The notes: a model not told the origin generated them from the letters alone. Shown: positions 17,880-26,726, numbered from the stretch's first letter. The stretch is 64,000 nt of DNA from Belnapia mucosa (GCF_016775475.1 NZ_JAEUXJ010000004.1:467281-531280); one strand, 5' to 3'. Numbers and translations: made by a program.

Positions 17880-19502
17880 TTACTCGTCCGTGGCCGGCCC
17901 CGCCTCGACATAGGCCATCAGGTTCTCCAGCCGGTCCGCCTCGCTTGCCGGCTTGTCGGTGCGGATGCGGGCGATGCGGGGGAAGCGCAGGGCGACGCCT
18001 GATTTGTGCCGGCCGGAAAGCTGGGCGGCATCGAAGATCACCTCCAGTACCAGGCTCTTCTCCACCTCCCGCACCGGGCCGAAGCGGCTGACCGTATGGT
18101 TGCGGATCCAGCGGTCGAGCCAGCCCAGCTCCTCATCCGTGTAGCCGGAATAGGCCTTGCCGACCGGGACCAGCTCCTCGCCGCCCCCTTCCGCCGGGCG
18201 CCAGAGGCCGAAGGTGTAGTCGGAATAGAAGCTGCTGCGCTTGCCATGGCCGCGCTGGGCATACATCAGCACGGCATCGATCGAGAGCGGGTCGCGCTTC
18301 CACTTCCACCACATCCCCTTCACCCGGCCGGCGAGGTAGGGGCTGTCGGCGCGCTTCAGCATCAGCCCCTCGATCGAGGCGGCGCGCGCGCCGTCCCGCA
18401 CCTCGGAGAGCTGCGCGACGGAGCCGAAGGCGATCATCGCCGAGAGGTCCATCCGCGCCGGCGCGTGGCGGGCCACCCAATCCTCCAGCCGCCGCCGCCG
18501 CTCGTCGAAGGGCAGCGGGCGAAGATCCTCCCCTTCCACGAACAGAAGATCATAGAGCCGGACGCCGACCGGATAGTCGCGCAGCATCTTCGGCCCGACC
18601 AGTTTGCGGTTCAGCCGCTGCTGCAGATCGGCGAAGGGCGCCACGACCCCTCCCCCTGGGCCGTCGCGGATCACCAGCAACTCGCCATCGAGCACGGCGT
18701 GGAAGTCCATCGCCTCCAGGATCTCGGGGAAGCCGCCGGAGATATCCTCCCCGCCCCGGCTCCAGATGCGCCGGCCTCCCGGGCCGGCGGTGAGCTGGAC
18801 GCGGATGCCGTCCCATTTCCACTCGGCGCGATAGGCCGCCGGGTCGAGGGCGGCGAGGTCGCGATCCTCCAGCGGATGAGCCAGCATCAGCGGGCGGAAG
18901 ACCGGGGCGTCGCGCGGGTCGGGTTTTTCCTCCTGGCCTTCCAGCCAACGGAAGATCGGCAGATAGGGCGGGGCGACGCCGTGCCAGATCTCCTCGATCT
19001 CCTCGACCGGCTTGCTGGACCATTCGGCCAGCGCCACCCGCGCCAGCCGGCCGGAGACGCCGACCCGCAGGCCCCCGGTGATCAGCTTGATGAGGGCCAG
19101 CCGCCCGCCGGAATCGAGCGTATCGAGCCAGCCGGCGATCAGCCCTGGCAGCTCAGCCTTGGGCGTGACCTCCAGCGCCTCCACCACCTCGGAGAGCGTC
19201 GGCGGCGAGGCGTTGACGCCGGTGCGCTCCGGCCAGATCAGCGCCACCGTCTCCGCCAGGTCGCCGACATAGTCATGGCTGAGGGCGAGCAGCACCGGGT
19301 CGGTGCGGGCGGCAACGAGGTCGCGGATCATCGCTGGCTTGGCAGCGGTGAAGACCAGCTCCTCGGTCAGGGCGGCGAGGCCGACGCCGCGATCCGGGTC
19401 CGGCTGGGTGGCGAACCAGTCGCGCAGCAGGGCGAGCTTGGCATTGCGGCCGGGGGTGAAGATCAGCCGCTCCAGCAACTCGGCGAAGGCGGGCAGGCTC
19501 AT
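17880..19502 (-). CDS. ATP-dependent DNA ligase (repair-cluster type)
   Basis: This 540-residue ATP-dependent ligase is separate from the NAD-dependent LigA of replication. The nucleotidyltransferase motif I is 'EWKWDGIR', with Lys229 the adenylated residue. 'DGELLV', 'EGLMLKR' and 'WWKWKRD' are motifs III to V, and an OB-fold domain ends the protein. The N-terminal 200 residues are the helical DNA-binding domain. It overlaps the exonuclease gene by ATGA (19499-19502). Ligase, exonuclease, helicase and phosphoesterase are known as a bacterial repair neighbourhood; here the helicase and phosphoesterase lie about 3.6 kb away in the opposite orientation. Confidence 0.93.
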   Translation of the reverse strand: MSLPAFAELLERLIFTPGRNAKLALLRDWFATQPDPDRGVGLAALTEELVFTAAKPAMIRDLVAARTDPVLLALSHDYVGDLAETVALIWPERTGVNASPPTLSEVVEALEVTPKAELPGLIAGWLDTLDSGGRLALIKLITGGLRVGVSGRLARVALAEWSSKPVEEIEEIWHGVAPPYLPIFRWLEGQEEKPDPRDAPVFRPLMLAHPLEDRDLAALDPAAYRAEWKWDGIRVQLTAGPGGRRIWSRGGEDISGGFPEILEAMDFHAVLDGELLVIRDGPGGGVVAPFADLQQRLNRKLVGPKMLRDYPVGVRLYDLLFVEGEDLRPLPFDERRRRLEDWVARHAPARMDLSAMIAFGSVAQLSEVRDGARAASIEGLMLKRADSPYLAGRVKGMWWKWKRDPLSIDAVLMYAQRGHGKRSSFYSDYTFGLWRPAEGGGEELVPVGKAYSGYTDEELGWLDRWIRNHTVSRFGPVREVEKSLVLEVIFDAAQLSGRHKSGVALRFPRIARIRTDKPASEADRLENLMAYVEAGPATDE

Positions 19503-20545
19503 GCCGCGGGGGCCCCTTCGGGCGCCTCGGCCGGGGTCTCGTCCTCATCCTCGCCGAGGCCGACCAGATGGAGCGCCCGGCCGCGGATGCCGCGCAGCGC
19601 CAGGGCATGCACCAGCGCATCGTCGCGGCCATGCGTGACCCAGACCTCGGGCGCGCCAACCTCGTCGATGGTGCGGTTCAGCGCGTCCCAATCGGCATGG
19701 TCGCTGATGACCATGGGCAGTTCCACCCCGCGGGTCTTGGCGCGCTGGCGCACCCGCATCCAGCCGCTGGCGAGCGCCGTCACCGGCTCCGCCAGGCGCC
19801 GGGCCCAGCGATCGGCGATGGCGGAGGGGGGCGCGAGGACGATGGCGCCCTTCAGCTCCGCCTTGTTGGCGACGGTCGCGGGCCGCAGCTCGCCGAGCGG
19901 TACGCCGAGCTCCTCATAGAGCCGGCAGAGCGGCTGCTGCGCCCCGTGCAGATGGATCGGCCGGTCCCAGCCGGCGGCGCGCAGCAGGGCGATCAGCCGC
20001 TGGCATTTGCCGAGCGCGTAGCAGCCGACGACATGGGTGCGTTCGGGGAAGAGGGAGAGGCTCCGCAGCAGCTTCGCCACCTCATGCGCCGGGTCGGGAT
20101 GGCGGAAGACCGGCAGGGCGAAGGTGGCCTCGGTGACGAAGACATCGCAGGGCACTGGCTCGAAGGGCAGGCAGGTGGGGTCGGGCTGGCGCTTGTAGTC
20201 GCCGGAGACGACGGCGCGGCTGCCCTGCCATTCCATCACCACCTGGGCGGAGCCGAGCACATGCCCGGCGGGGACCAGGCGGATCGTCACCTCGCCCTGG
20301 CGCAACACCTCGCCATGGCGCATCGCCTGCTGGCTGGCCCCTGCCCCCTCCCCCATCCGGGCGCGCATGATGGCGAGCGTCTCCGGCGTCGCCAGCACCG
20401 CTTGGTGCCCGGGGCGGGCATGGTCGGCATGGCCATGGGTGATGACGGCACGCGCCACCGGCCGGGGCGGGTCGATATAGAAGCCGCCCGGTTCGCAGAG
20501 GAGGCCTTCGGGGGTGACGCGGAGCCAGGTCTCGGGGTGGCGCAT
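19499..20545 (-). CDS. Ligase-associated DNA exonuclease, metallo-beta-lactamase fold
   Basis: This 348-residue member of the SNM1/CPSF-like metallo-beta-lactamase nucleases has the metal-binding HxHxDH at 37-42 ('THGHADHARPGH'). It also has 'PAGHVLGSAQVVME', 'VVSGDYKRQPDPTCLPFEPVPCDVFVTEATF' and a late 'ISDHADWDAL' motif. This is the ligase-associated exonuclease family (TIGR04122 type). The start at 20545 is used because the domain begins immediately; an upstream ATG at 20575 adds ten unconserved residues. It is first in a three-gene unit with the ligase and the PA0069-like protein. Confidence 0.92.
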   Translation of the reverse strand: MRHPETWLRVTPEGLLCEPGGFYIDPPRPVARAVITHGHADHARPGHQAVLATPETLAIMRARMGEGAGASQQAMRHGEVLRQGEVTIRLVPAGHVLGSAQVVMEWQGSRAVVSGDYKRQPDPTCLPFEPVPCDVFVTEATFALPVFRHPDPAHEVAKLLRSLSLFPERTHVVGCYALGKCQRLIALLRAAGWDRPIHLHGAQQPLCRLYEELGVPLGELRPATVANKAELKGAIVLAPPSAIADRWARRLAEPVTALASGWMRVRQRAKTRGVELPMVISDHADWDALNRTIDEVGAPEVWVTHGRDDALVHALALRGIRGRALHLVGLGEDEDETPAEAPEGAPAA

Positions 20546-20751
20546 CTTATCCTTCGGTGGCGGCAAATGCCGCAAGCCGAACTACTTAGCCAACGCCCAG
20601 GTTGCCGACAGCCCGTGATCGTGCCGTATAAATCTGGCGCAAACTAGGAATAGACTGTCTGAATTGGCATGCCGATGACGCACGGCTTTCGCCCGACTTC
20701 TAGCCTTGTTTTATATGGCATCAGCGCGTCATGACGGCCATCGCCGCCGCG

Positions 20752-20968
20752 GATCACCTGCGGCCGTTGCGGCCACGACTGCACTGATCCGGCAACTTCG
20801 CCCGTTGGCTGAAGACCCTACGGGGGCTCAAGCTCTACAAGGGCATTTGCCAAGCCTGGACGGATGGAGTCCTGCAGGTTCATCTATGACCCGCACTACC
20901 AAGTCCCACGACCAAACAGCCAACGGTCGCCTTACCCGCAAAAAGCTACCGTTCGCGCCACCGCTTAG
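20752..20968 (+). pseudogene. Remnant of an IS481-like transposase C-terminus
   Basis: Two frames joined by a shift read like the end of an IS481-type integrase-core transposase. From 20752 one frame gives DHLRPLRPRLH, an in-frame stop, then 'NFARWLKTLRGLKLYKGICQ' and 'AWTDGV'. After a frameshift near 20876 the next frame gives 'RFIYDPHYQVPRPNSQ' and ends at TAG 20966-20968. The known family ending, from memory, is like 'RLKTLKGLTPYE.IC..W' followed by 'RF..DP.HQ.PG.N', which matches in order and spacing. Stop codons and the shift show it is dead. No terminal repeats or 5' part were found. The bases at 20546-20751 contain no other gene I can support. Confidence 0.6.
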
Positions 20969-21031
20969 AGCACACTGCATTGTCTGCTAGCGGGATGACG
21001 GGATCCCCAACTTAGCCTGGAAGGAATCCAG

Positions 21032-21150
21032 ATGGGTAGGCGTCCGCTTCGCGTTTTAGTCGCTTCTCCAGGGGATGTGGCCTTAGAGCGTGATATTGTA
21101 TTGTGAAAGATGTCAACACAATCGTCGCTCATCTCCAGCGTGTTTGCTGA
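21032..21150 (+). pseudogene. Remnant of a DUF4062-like N-terminal domain, frameshifted
   Basis: An ATG at 21032 with an AAGGAA site upstream opens MGRRPLRVLVASPGDVALERDIVL and then meets TGA at 21104-21106. In the next frame the text continues from GTG at 21103 as VKDVNTIVAHLQRVC before a stop at 21150. 'RVLVASPGDVALERD' is the opening of DUF4062-type domains, which sit at the N-terminus of NLR/STAND-like and other putative immunity ATPases. Joining the two frames gives a plausible continuation. The rest of the gene is missing. The assignment is from memory of the family motif. Confidence 0.5.
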
Positions 21151-21177
21151 CAATGCTCTTAAACGGAGGGCGCCACA

Positions 21178-21579
21178 GTGGAGAAATTCATTATATCAAT
21201 ATCAAGAGCCAAGCGCTTCCTTGGCAGCTTAGCAACCTATAAAATCATTGTTTACCAACAATTTCGGGATTCCGCTGGAAAAATCCAAGCCATTGATGTC
21301 GGCTTTGGCAATATTGGAAGCGGGGGAACGGAGATTGTGACGGTTTATCCGAACCGCACGGTAGTTACAGAGGCTTTTTACCTAGAGGTTGTGCATTCTG
21401 TAAATTCCGATGACCACCTCGACCGTATGTCGAAATTGCGCGGCCTCGCACCTTTAAAGCTAGGTGAGCAGACGACGAAGGCCACTATTGCGGTCCCAAT
21501 CGACAGCACTGGGCTGTTACAATACCATATCGATAACGGTGGATTTTTAGGATTTGGAATAACAATCACCCGCGTATGA
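21178..21579 (+). CDS. Orphan 133-residue hypothetical protein, AT-rich
   Basis: An intact frame starts with GTG at 21178 behind a clear ACGGAGGG site and encodes 133 residues with no cysteine, no signal peptide and no membrane segment. The sequence alternates hydrophobic and polar residues ('YKIIVYQQF', 'GTEIVTVYPNRTVVTEAFYLEVVH', 'FLGFGITITRV'), suggesting a small beta-rich protein. I recognise no family. Base composition is far more AT-rich than the neighbours, and codons such as ATA, TTA and AAA are frequent, so it is probably acquired. It lies directly after the DUF4062-like remnant and may be what survives of the same transferred segment. Confidence 0.6.
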   Translation: MEKFIISISRAKRFLGSLATYKIIVYQQFRDSAGKIQAIDVGFGNIGSGGTEIVTVYPNRTVVTEAFYLEVVHSVNSDDHLDRMSKLRGLAPLKLGEQTTKATIAVPIDSTGLLQYHIDNGGFLGFGITITRV

Positions 21580-21930
21580 TTGCTGGCGCCAGCGATGCAA
21601 CTTACAGGTCAATGCGCACTGCCGCGCCCAGAGGTGGCCTAGCCGCGACAGAAGGCGCGAGATGTACATACCTGCCATTACAGAATGTGGCCAGCGCTGG
21701 ACGTCACAAGTCTATTTCTTGCGTTGGACCGCGCATGGCTGCTTCGGTCTATCGGCTCGTTGTTCGTAACCCCCGTACGGGGGCGGGTCCATGGCCGGCT
21801 AGGATATCCTGATGCCGCAGGCGCAACCACTTGGGTGGTGTGTTGGTTGCGGCAAGCAGGGCGGAGCCGCCGCCCGCCCGGAACCCACCCTCCCCCTCCC
21901 CGTTCCGGCTTCAACAACGAACCGGGACCC
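21580..21930. other. Gene-poor spacer after the AT-rich orphan
   Basis: No supportable gene is visible. The composition returns from AT-rich to GC-rich across the stretch. Two dyads are present: CCCCCGTACGGGGG near 21772-21785, and a longer imperfect hairpin at 21813-21854 whose outer arms are TGCCGCA and TGCGGCA. Short frames on both strands here have no recognisable content. Confidence 0.5.
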
Positions 21931-22773
21931 ATGCTGCCAACCCCGCGCCGCCGCCTGGAACTCCTCGCCCGTCTCGGCTACGCCGCCCGCGGCGTGGTGA
22001 ACCTGCTGATCGGCGGCCTCGCCCTGCTCGCGGCCTTCCAGCGGGGCGGCTCGGCCACTGGGTCGAAGGGCGCCCTGCAGACGCTGTTCTTCCAGCCGCT
22101 CGGCACCGTCCTCCTCGCCATCGTCGCGCTCGGCCTGTTCGGTTTCGCCGTCTGGCGCCTGTGCCAGGCGGTACTGGATGCCGATGGGCATGGCCGGGCG
22201 CCGCGCGCCCTGGTCATCCGCCTCGGGCAGGTGATCTCCGCCATCATCTATGCCGGGCTCGGCGTCTTCGCCCTCGGCCTCGTCATGGGTTGGGGCAGCG
22301 GCGGCCAGGGGGAAGAACAATCGGCGCGGGACTGGACCCGGTGGCTGCTGTCGCAACCCTTCGGCCGCTGGCTGGTCGGCGCGGTTGGCCTGGCGATCGG
22401 CGGCGCGGGCCTCGGGATGATGGTGAAGGCCTGGTCCGCCTCCTTCGCCCGGCGCCTGGCCTGCGAGGCGGCGACGGCGCGCTGGGTGATACCGCTCGGC
22501 CGGCTCGGCTATGCCGCGCGCGGCATCGTCTTCCTGCTGGTTGCAGGCTTCCTCCTGCTCGCCGCCTACCGGACCGACCCGAGCGAGGCCCATGGCCTGG
22601 GCGGCGCGCTGCTGTCCCTGCAGGCGCAGCCCTTCGGCCGGGTGCTCTTCGGGCTGGTGGCCTTCGGCCTCGCCGCCTTCGGCCTGTTCGAATTCGCCGA
22701 GGCGCGATATCGGCGCATCGAGGCGCCGGGGGACCAGGGCCAGCCCGGCCCGGCCCGCGCCCGCACGGCTTGA
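21931..22773 (+). CDS. DUF1206-type membrane protein
   Basis: This 280-residue integral membrane protein has two or three tandem copies of a two-helix unit. It starts 'LELLARLGYAARGVVNLLIGGLALLAAF', repeats as 'RLGYAARGIVFLLVAGFLLLAAYR' near residue 190, and has a related middle unit 'VIRLGQVISAIIYAGLGVFALG'. About six membrane spans are predicted. 'RLGYAARG' is the signature of DUF1206 proteins, whose role is unknown. The start at 21931 opens directly on the conserved part. It is GC-rich like the chromosome, so it is not part of the AT-rich segment just before it. Confidence 0.82.
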   Translation: MLPTPRRRLELLARLGYAARGVVNLLIGGLALLAAFQRGGSATGSKGALQTLFFQPLGTVLLAIVALGLFGFAVWRLCQAVLDADGHGRAPRALVIRLGQVISAIIYAGLGVFALGLVMGWGSGGQGEEQSARDWTRWLLSQPFGRWLVGAVGLAIGGAGLGMMVKAWSASFARRLACEAATARWVIPLGRLGYAARGIVFLLVAGFLLLAAYRTDPSEAHGLGGALLSLQAQPFGRVLFGLVAFGLAAFGLFEFAEARYRRIEAPGDQGQPGPARARTA

Positions 22774-22938
22774 GGCCCGGCTTGGGAAATCCGGCATCGG
22801 ACGCGCCGCAACCCGGCCCGGGGCCGGCCGTTCCCAACCGCGCGCGTCGGGGGGAGTGCGGGAACCCCGCCTCGCCCGGGGCGTCTAACGCGTTCGGGCC
22901 CGCAACATAGTCTCTGGGTCAGGGTGCAAGGGGACCGG

Positions 22939-23970
22939 ATGTCGTCAGCGGAGCAGGAGATGGCGGAAGGCGCCCCGGTGGTGGATGCGCAATTCCGCCT
23001 GCTCGCCGATCATGCCCCAGTCATGATCTGGCATGCCGGTCCCGACCGTGCCCGCGGCTTCGTCAACCAGCCCTTGCTGGATTTCACCGGCCGGCCGATG
23101 GAGGCGGAGCTCGGCCATGGCTGGCTCGAGGCGCTGCATGACGAGGACCGCCCGCGCTGCGAGACCGTCTTCGCCGAGGCCTTCGCCGCCCGCCGCCCCT
23201 TCTCCATCGACTACCGGCTGCGCCGGCATGACGGCGCCTGGCGCTGGCTGCTGGACAGCGCCCGCCCCTATTCCCGCGGCGGGCAATTCGCCGGCTATTT
23301 CGGCTCCTGCGTCGATGTGACGGAGATGCGCCAGGCGCTGGACGAACGCCGCCAGGCGCTCGCCGAGCGGGAGACGCTGCTGGCGGAGCTGCACCACCGG
23401 GTGAAGAACAACGCCCAGGCGACGACCTCCTTCCTCGGCCTCCAGGCCAGCCGGGCGACCAATCCGGAGGTATCGGCGGCGCTGCGTGGCGCGGCGACGC
23501 GGGTGATGCTGGCGACGCTGGTGCAGGACCGGATGTTCCGCATCGCCGAGAATGCGGTGATCGACCTCGCCACCGAACTGGCCGCGACGGCGCGCATGGC
23601 GCTGGAGGTGGTCGGCCGACCCGGCGTGACCCTGCAGCTGGATGCGGAGGACGGGCTGCTGCTGCCCGTCTCCCAGGCGACGCCCCTCGCCCTCATCGTG
23701 AACGAGCTGGTGGTGAATGCGGCGCGCCATGCCTTCGCCGACCGGCCCGGCGGCACCATCCGGCTGGAGCTGCGCCGGGCCGCGCCGGGGCTCGGCGAGC
23801 TGATCATCGCCGATGACGGGATCGGCCTGCAGGAAAGCCAGCGGCGCCGGACGCCGCAGGGCTGCCTCGGCCTGCATCTGGTCCCCCGCCTCGCGCGGCA
23901 GGCCCATGCCAGCCTGCGGATCGAGGCCGATCACGGAACGACGGCGACCCTGCGCTTCGCCTGCGGCTAA
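22939..23970 (+). CDS. PAS domain sensor histidine kinase, HWE/HisKA_2 type
   Basis: This 343-residue soluble kinase has an N-terminal PAS domain (about 17-130: 'LLADHAPVMIWHAGPDRARGFVN' to 'YFGSCVDVTEMRQAL'). A linker helix leads to a HisKA_2-type phosphoacceptor 'ELHHRVKNN' with the presumed His at 153. The ATP-binding end carries 'LALIVNELVVNAARHAF' (N box) and 'IADDGIG' (G1). No membrane helix is present. Start 22939 has CAAGGGGA upstream. No response regulator is adjacent; kinases of this kind often act through the PhyR/EcfG general stress pathway in alphaproteobacteria, which is only a possibility here. It sits between the two halves of the DNA-repair cluster. Confidence 0.88.
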   Translation: MSSAEQEMAEGAPVVDAQFRLLADHAPVMIWHAGPDRARGFVNQPLLDFTGRPMEAELGHGWLEALHDEDRPRCETVFAEAFAARRPFSIDYRLRRHDGAWRWLLDSARPYSRGGQFAGYFGSCVDVTEMRQALDERRQALAERETLLAELHHRVKNNAQATTSFLGLQASRATNPEVSAALRGAATRVMLATLVQDRMFRIAENAVIDLATELAATARMALEVVGRPGVTLQLDAEDGLLLPVSQATPLALIVNELVVNAARHAFADRPGGTIRLELRRAAPGLGELIIADDGIGLQESQRRRTPQGCLGLHLVPRLARQAHASLRIEADHGTTATLRFACG

Positions 23971-24132
23971 GGCCCATCAGGCAAGGCCGGCGGTTGAGGG
24001 CCAGCGAGGGATTTTTCGGCCCCGGAAGGAGGACGGCGCCGCCGATGCCGGTTGCATCGGCAAGCCGGCCGACGCGCCCAGGGCGGCAAAGACCCGACGG
24101 TCCGACCCGGTCGGCCTTGCCTAATGGGCCTT
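23969..24132. repeat. 164-bp element bounded by 21-bp inverted repeats
   Basis: The arms at 23969-23989 and 24112-24132 are reverse complements with one mismatch in 21 bases (AAGGCCCATYAGGCAAGG followed by CCG). Between them lie about 122 bases containing a perfect small hairpin, GCCGATGC/GCATCGGC, near 24043-24063. The left arm begins on the stop codon of the kinase gene and the right arm ends 44 bp before the helicase start. No duplicated target site is obvious. It could be a non-autonomous mobile element (MITE-like) or a structured terminator/leader; sequence alone does not decide. Confidence 0.65.
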
Positions 24133-24176
24133 GGAGCCTTCCCGAGCGGCACCGGTGCCGCCATATTCCCCGGCGC

Positions 24177-26726
24177 ATGGGAACATTGCCGGAACCATTT
24201 GTCGCCTGGTTCGCCGCACGCGGCTGGACCCCGCGGCCGCATCAGCTCGCCCTGCTGCGCGCGGCCGAGGCGGGGCAATCCGCCCTGCTGGTCGCGCCGA
24301 CCGGCGGCGGCAAGACGCTGGCCGGCTTCCTGCCCAGCCTGGTCGATCTGGCCCGCTCGCCGCGGGCCGGCCTGCACACCCTCTATATCTCGCCGCTGAA
24401 GGCCCTGGCCGTCGATATCGCCCGCAACCTCATGGCGCCGGTCGAGGAGATGGGGCTGCCGATCCGGATCGAGACCCGGACGGGCGACACGCCGCAGAAC
24501 CGCCGGGCGCGGCAGCGGGCCGATCCGCCCAACCTGCTGCTGACCACGCCGGAAAGCCTCGCCCTGCTGCTCGCCCAGCCCGAGGCGGATGAGTTCTTCG
24601 CCGGGCTGGGCGCGGTGGTGGTCGATGAGATCCACGCCCTGGCGGGGACCAAGCGCGGCGACCAGCTCGCCCTCTGCCTCGCCCGGCTCGGGCGGCTGGC
24701 GCCCGGGGCGCGGCGGGTCGGGCTCTCGGCGACGGTCGCGCATCCCGAGCCGCTGCGGGCCTTCCTCTCGCCGAGCGGCGCGCCGGAGGCGGTGCGGCTG
24801 GTGCAGGTGCGCGGCGGCGCAGCGCCGGAGCTCTCCATCACCCTGCCGGAGGGGCGTCTGCCCTGGGGCGGGCATATGGGCCTCGCCTCCATGCCCGAGG
24901 TCTATCGGCGCATCCGCGAGGCACGCGTCACGATCGTCTTCGTCAATACGCGGGCCCAGGCGGAGCTCTGCTTCCAGGCGCTGTGGCGGCTGAACGAGGA
25001 CGGCCTTTCGATCGCGCTGCATCACGGCAGCCTGACGGTCGAGCAGCGCCGCAAGGTGGAGGCGGCGATGGCCGCCGGGAAGCTGCGGGCGGTGGTGGCG
25101 ACGGCCTCGCTCGATCTCGGCATCGACTGGGGCGATGTGGACCAGGTGATCCAGGTCGGCGCGCCGAAGGGCGTCGCGCGGCTACTGCAACGCGTCGGCC
25201 GCGCCAACCACCGGATGGACGAGCCCTCCCGTGCCGTCCTCGTCCCCGCCAACCGCTTCGAGGTGATCGAATGCACCGCGGCGTTGGAGGCGGTGCGGCA
25301 TGAGGAGCTGGATGGCGACCTGCCGCGGCCGGGCGGGCTCGATGTGCTGGCGCAGCACATCCTGGCCATGGCCTGCCACGCGCCCTTCCACCCGGACGAG
25401 CTGTATGACGAGGTGCGGCGGGCAGCGCCTTACGCTGAACTCTCGCGCCGCGACTTCGACGACGTGCTCGGCTTCGTCGAGAATGGCGGCTATGCGCTGC
25501 GGGTCTATGAGCGCTTCCGCAAGCTGTTCCGCGATGCCGAGGGCATGGTCCATGTGCGCGACCAGCGCGTCGCCCGCCAGCTCAAGATGAATCTCGGCAC
25601 CATCGTCGAGACGCCGCTGGTGAAGGTGCGGCTGCGCGGCGGCCCGGTGCTGGGCGAGGTGGAGGAGTGGTTCATCTCCACCCTCGTCGCCGGCGACTGC
25701 TTCATCTTCGCCGGCCAGACCCTGCGCTTCGAAGCGCTGGACGGCGTCAGCGCCGTGGTCTCGCGCGGCGGCGAGGGCGAGCCGCGGGTGCCCGCCTATG
25801 CCGGCGCCCGCATGCCGCTTTCCACCTGGCTGGCGGCGCGGGTGCGGGAGATCATCCACGACCCGCGCAAATGGCGCCTGCTGCCGGCCCCGGTGCGCGA
25901 CTGGCTGCGGCTGCAGCAGCACCGATCCATGCTGCCGCCCAAGGACGGGCTGCTGATCGAGACCTTTCCGCGCGGCGGCCGCTGGTTCCTCGTTGCCTAT
26001 TGCTTCGAGGGAAGGCTGGCGCACCAGACCCTCGGCATGCTGGTGACGAAGCGGATGGAACGGCTGGGCTATGGCCCGCTCGGCTATCTCGCCACCGACT
26101 ATATCCTCGCCGCCTGGTCGGCCTTCGAGCCCACCGAGGTCGCGCCGCTCTTCGAGGAGGACATCCTCGGCGAGGATCTCGAGGAATGGATGGCCGAGAG
26201 CTCCATGCTCCGCCGCACCTTCCGCAACATCGCCACCATCGCCGGGCTGATCGAGAAGAACCACCCGGGCCAGGAAAAACGCCCCCGCCAGATGACCATG
26301 AATGCCGACCTGATCTACGACGTGCTGCGCAAGCACGAACCCGACCACATCCTGCTGCGCGCGACGCGGCAGGAGGCGGCGGGGGGCCTCACCGATGTCG
26401 CCCGCATTGGCCTGCTGCTGGCGCGCGCCCGCGGCCGCATCATCCACCGCTCCCTCGACCGAGTCTCGCCACTGGCCGTGCCGGCGCTGATCGAGGAGGG
26501 GCGCGAATGGGTCGCCGGCGGCGCCGAGGAGGCGCTGCTGGCCGAGGCCGCCGCCCTGGTCGAGGAAGCGACGGATGGCGCCGACATCTTCTCCGAGCTG
26601 CTGGCCGATGTGACGGAGGGCGTGCGCATCCGCCCGCGCGACGTGGACAAGCCCCGCCACCGCGAGGGCCGCCCGCGGCACAGCCGCTTCATCCGCAACG
26701 CGCCGAAGAGCCTCGGCCGGGCATGA
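24177..26726 (+). CDS. Ligase-associated DEXH-box DNA helicase (Lhr-type)
   Basis: This 849-residue superfamily 2 helicase has Walker A 'APTGGGKT' (40-47), DEIH box at 150-153, 'GLSATVAHPEPLRAF', 'TIVFVNTRAQAE' (motif IV), 'ASLDLGIDWGDVDQVIQVG' and 'RLLQRVGRANHR' (motifs V and VI). The C-terminal winged-helix and Lhr core follow. Length and the ending '...HSRFIRNAPKSLGRA' fit the ligase-associated helicase family (TIGR04121 type). Start 24177 directly precedes the conserved 'FVAWFAARGWTPRPHQ'. It overlaps the phosphoesterase gene by ATGA. In many genomes it lies beside the ligase and exonuclease that here are 3.6 kb to the left. Confidence 0.92.
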   Translation: MGTLPEPFVAWFAARGWTPRPHQLALLRAAEAGQSALLVAPTGGGKTLAGFLPSLVDLARSPRAGLHTLYISPLKALAVDIARNLMAPVEEMGLPIRIETRTGDTPQNRRARQRADPPNLLLTTPESLALLLAQPEADEFFAGLGAVVVDEIHALAGTKRGDQLALCLARLGRLAPGARRVGLSATVAHPEPLRAFLSPSGAPEAVRLVQVRGGAAPELSITLPEGRLPWGGHMGLASMPEVYRRIREARVTIVFVNTRAQAELCFQALWRLNEDGLSIALHHGSLTVEQRRKVEAAMAAGKLRAVVATASLDLGIDWGDVDQVIQVGAPKGVARLLQRVGRANHRMDEPSRAVLVPANRFEVIECTAALEAVRHEELDGDLPRPGGLDVLAQHILAMACHAPFHPDELYDEVRRAAPYAELSRRDFDDVLGFVENGGYALRVYERFRKLFRDAEGMVHVRDQRVARQLKMNLGTIVETPLVKVRLRGGPVLGEVEEWFISTLVAGDCFIFAGQTLRFEALDGVSAVVSRGGEGEPRVPAYAGARMPLSTWLAARVREIIHDPRKWRLLPAPVRDWLRLQQHRSMLPPKDGLLIETFPRGGRWFLVAYCFEGRLAHQTLGMLVTKRMERLGYGPLGYLATDYILAAWSAFEPTEVAPLFEEDILGEDLEEWMAESSMLRRTFRNIATIAGLIEKNHPGQEKRPRQMTMNADLIYDVLRKHEPDHILLRATRQEAAGGLTDVARIGLLLARARGRIIHRSLDRVSPLAVPALIEEGREWVAGGAEEALLAEAAALVEEATDGADIFSELLADVTEGVRIRPRDVDKPRHREGRPRHSRFIRNAPKSLGRA

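Noticed and set aside
21678..21932. 84-codon minus-strand frame and a 78-codon plus-strand frame after the AT-rich orphan
   Set aside because: Neither has a family motif, ribosome site or composition distinct from noise.
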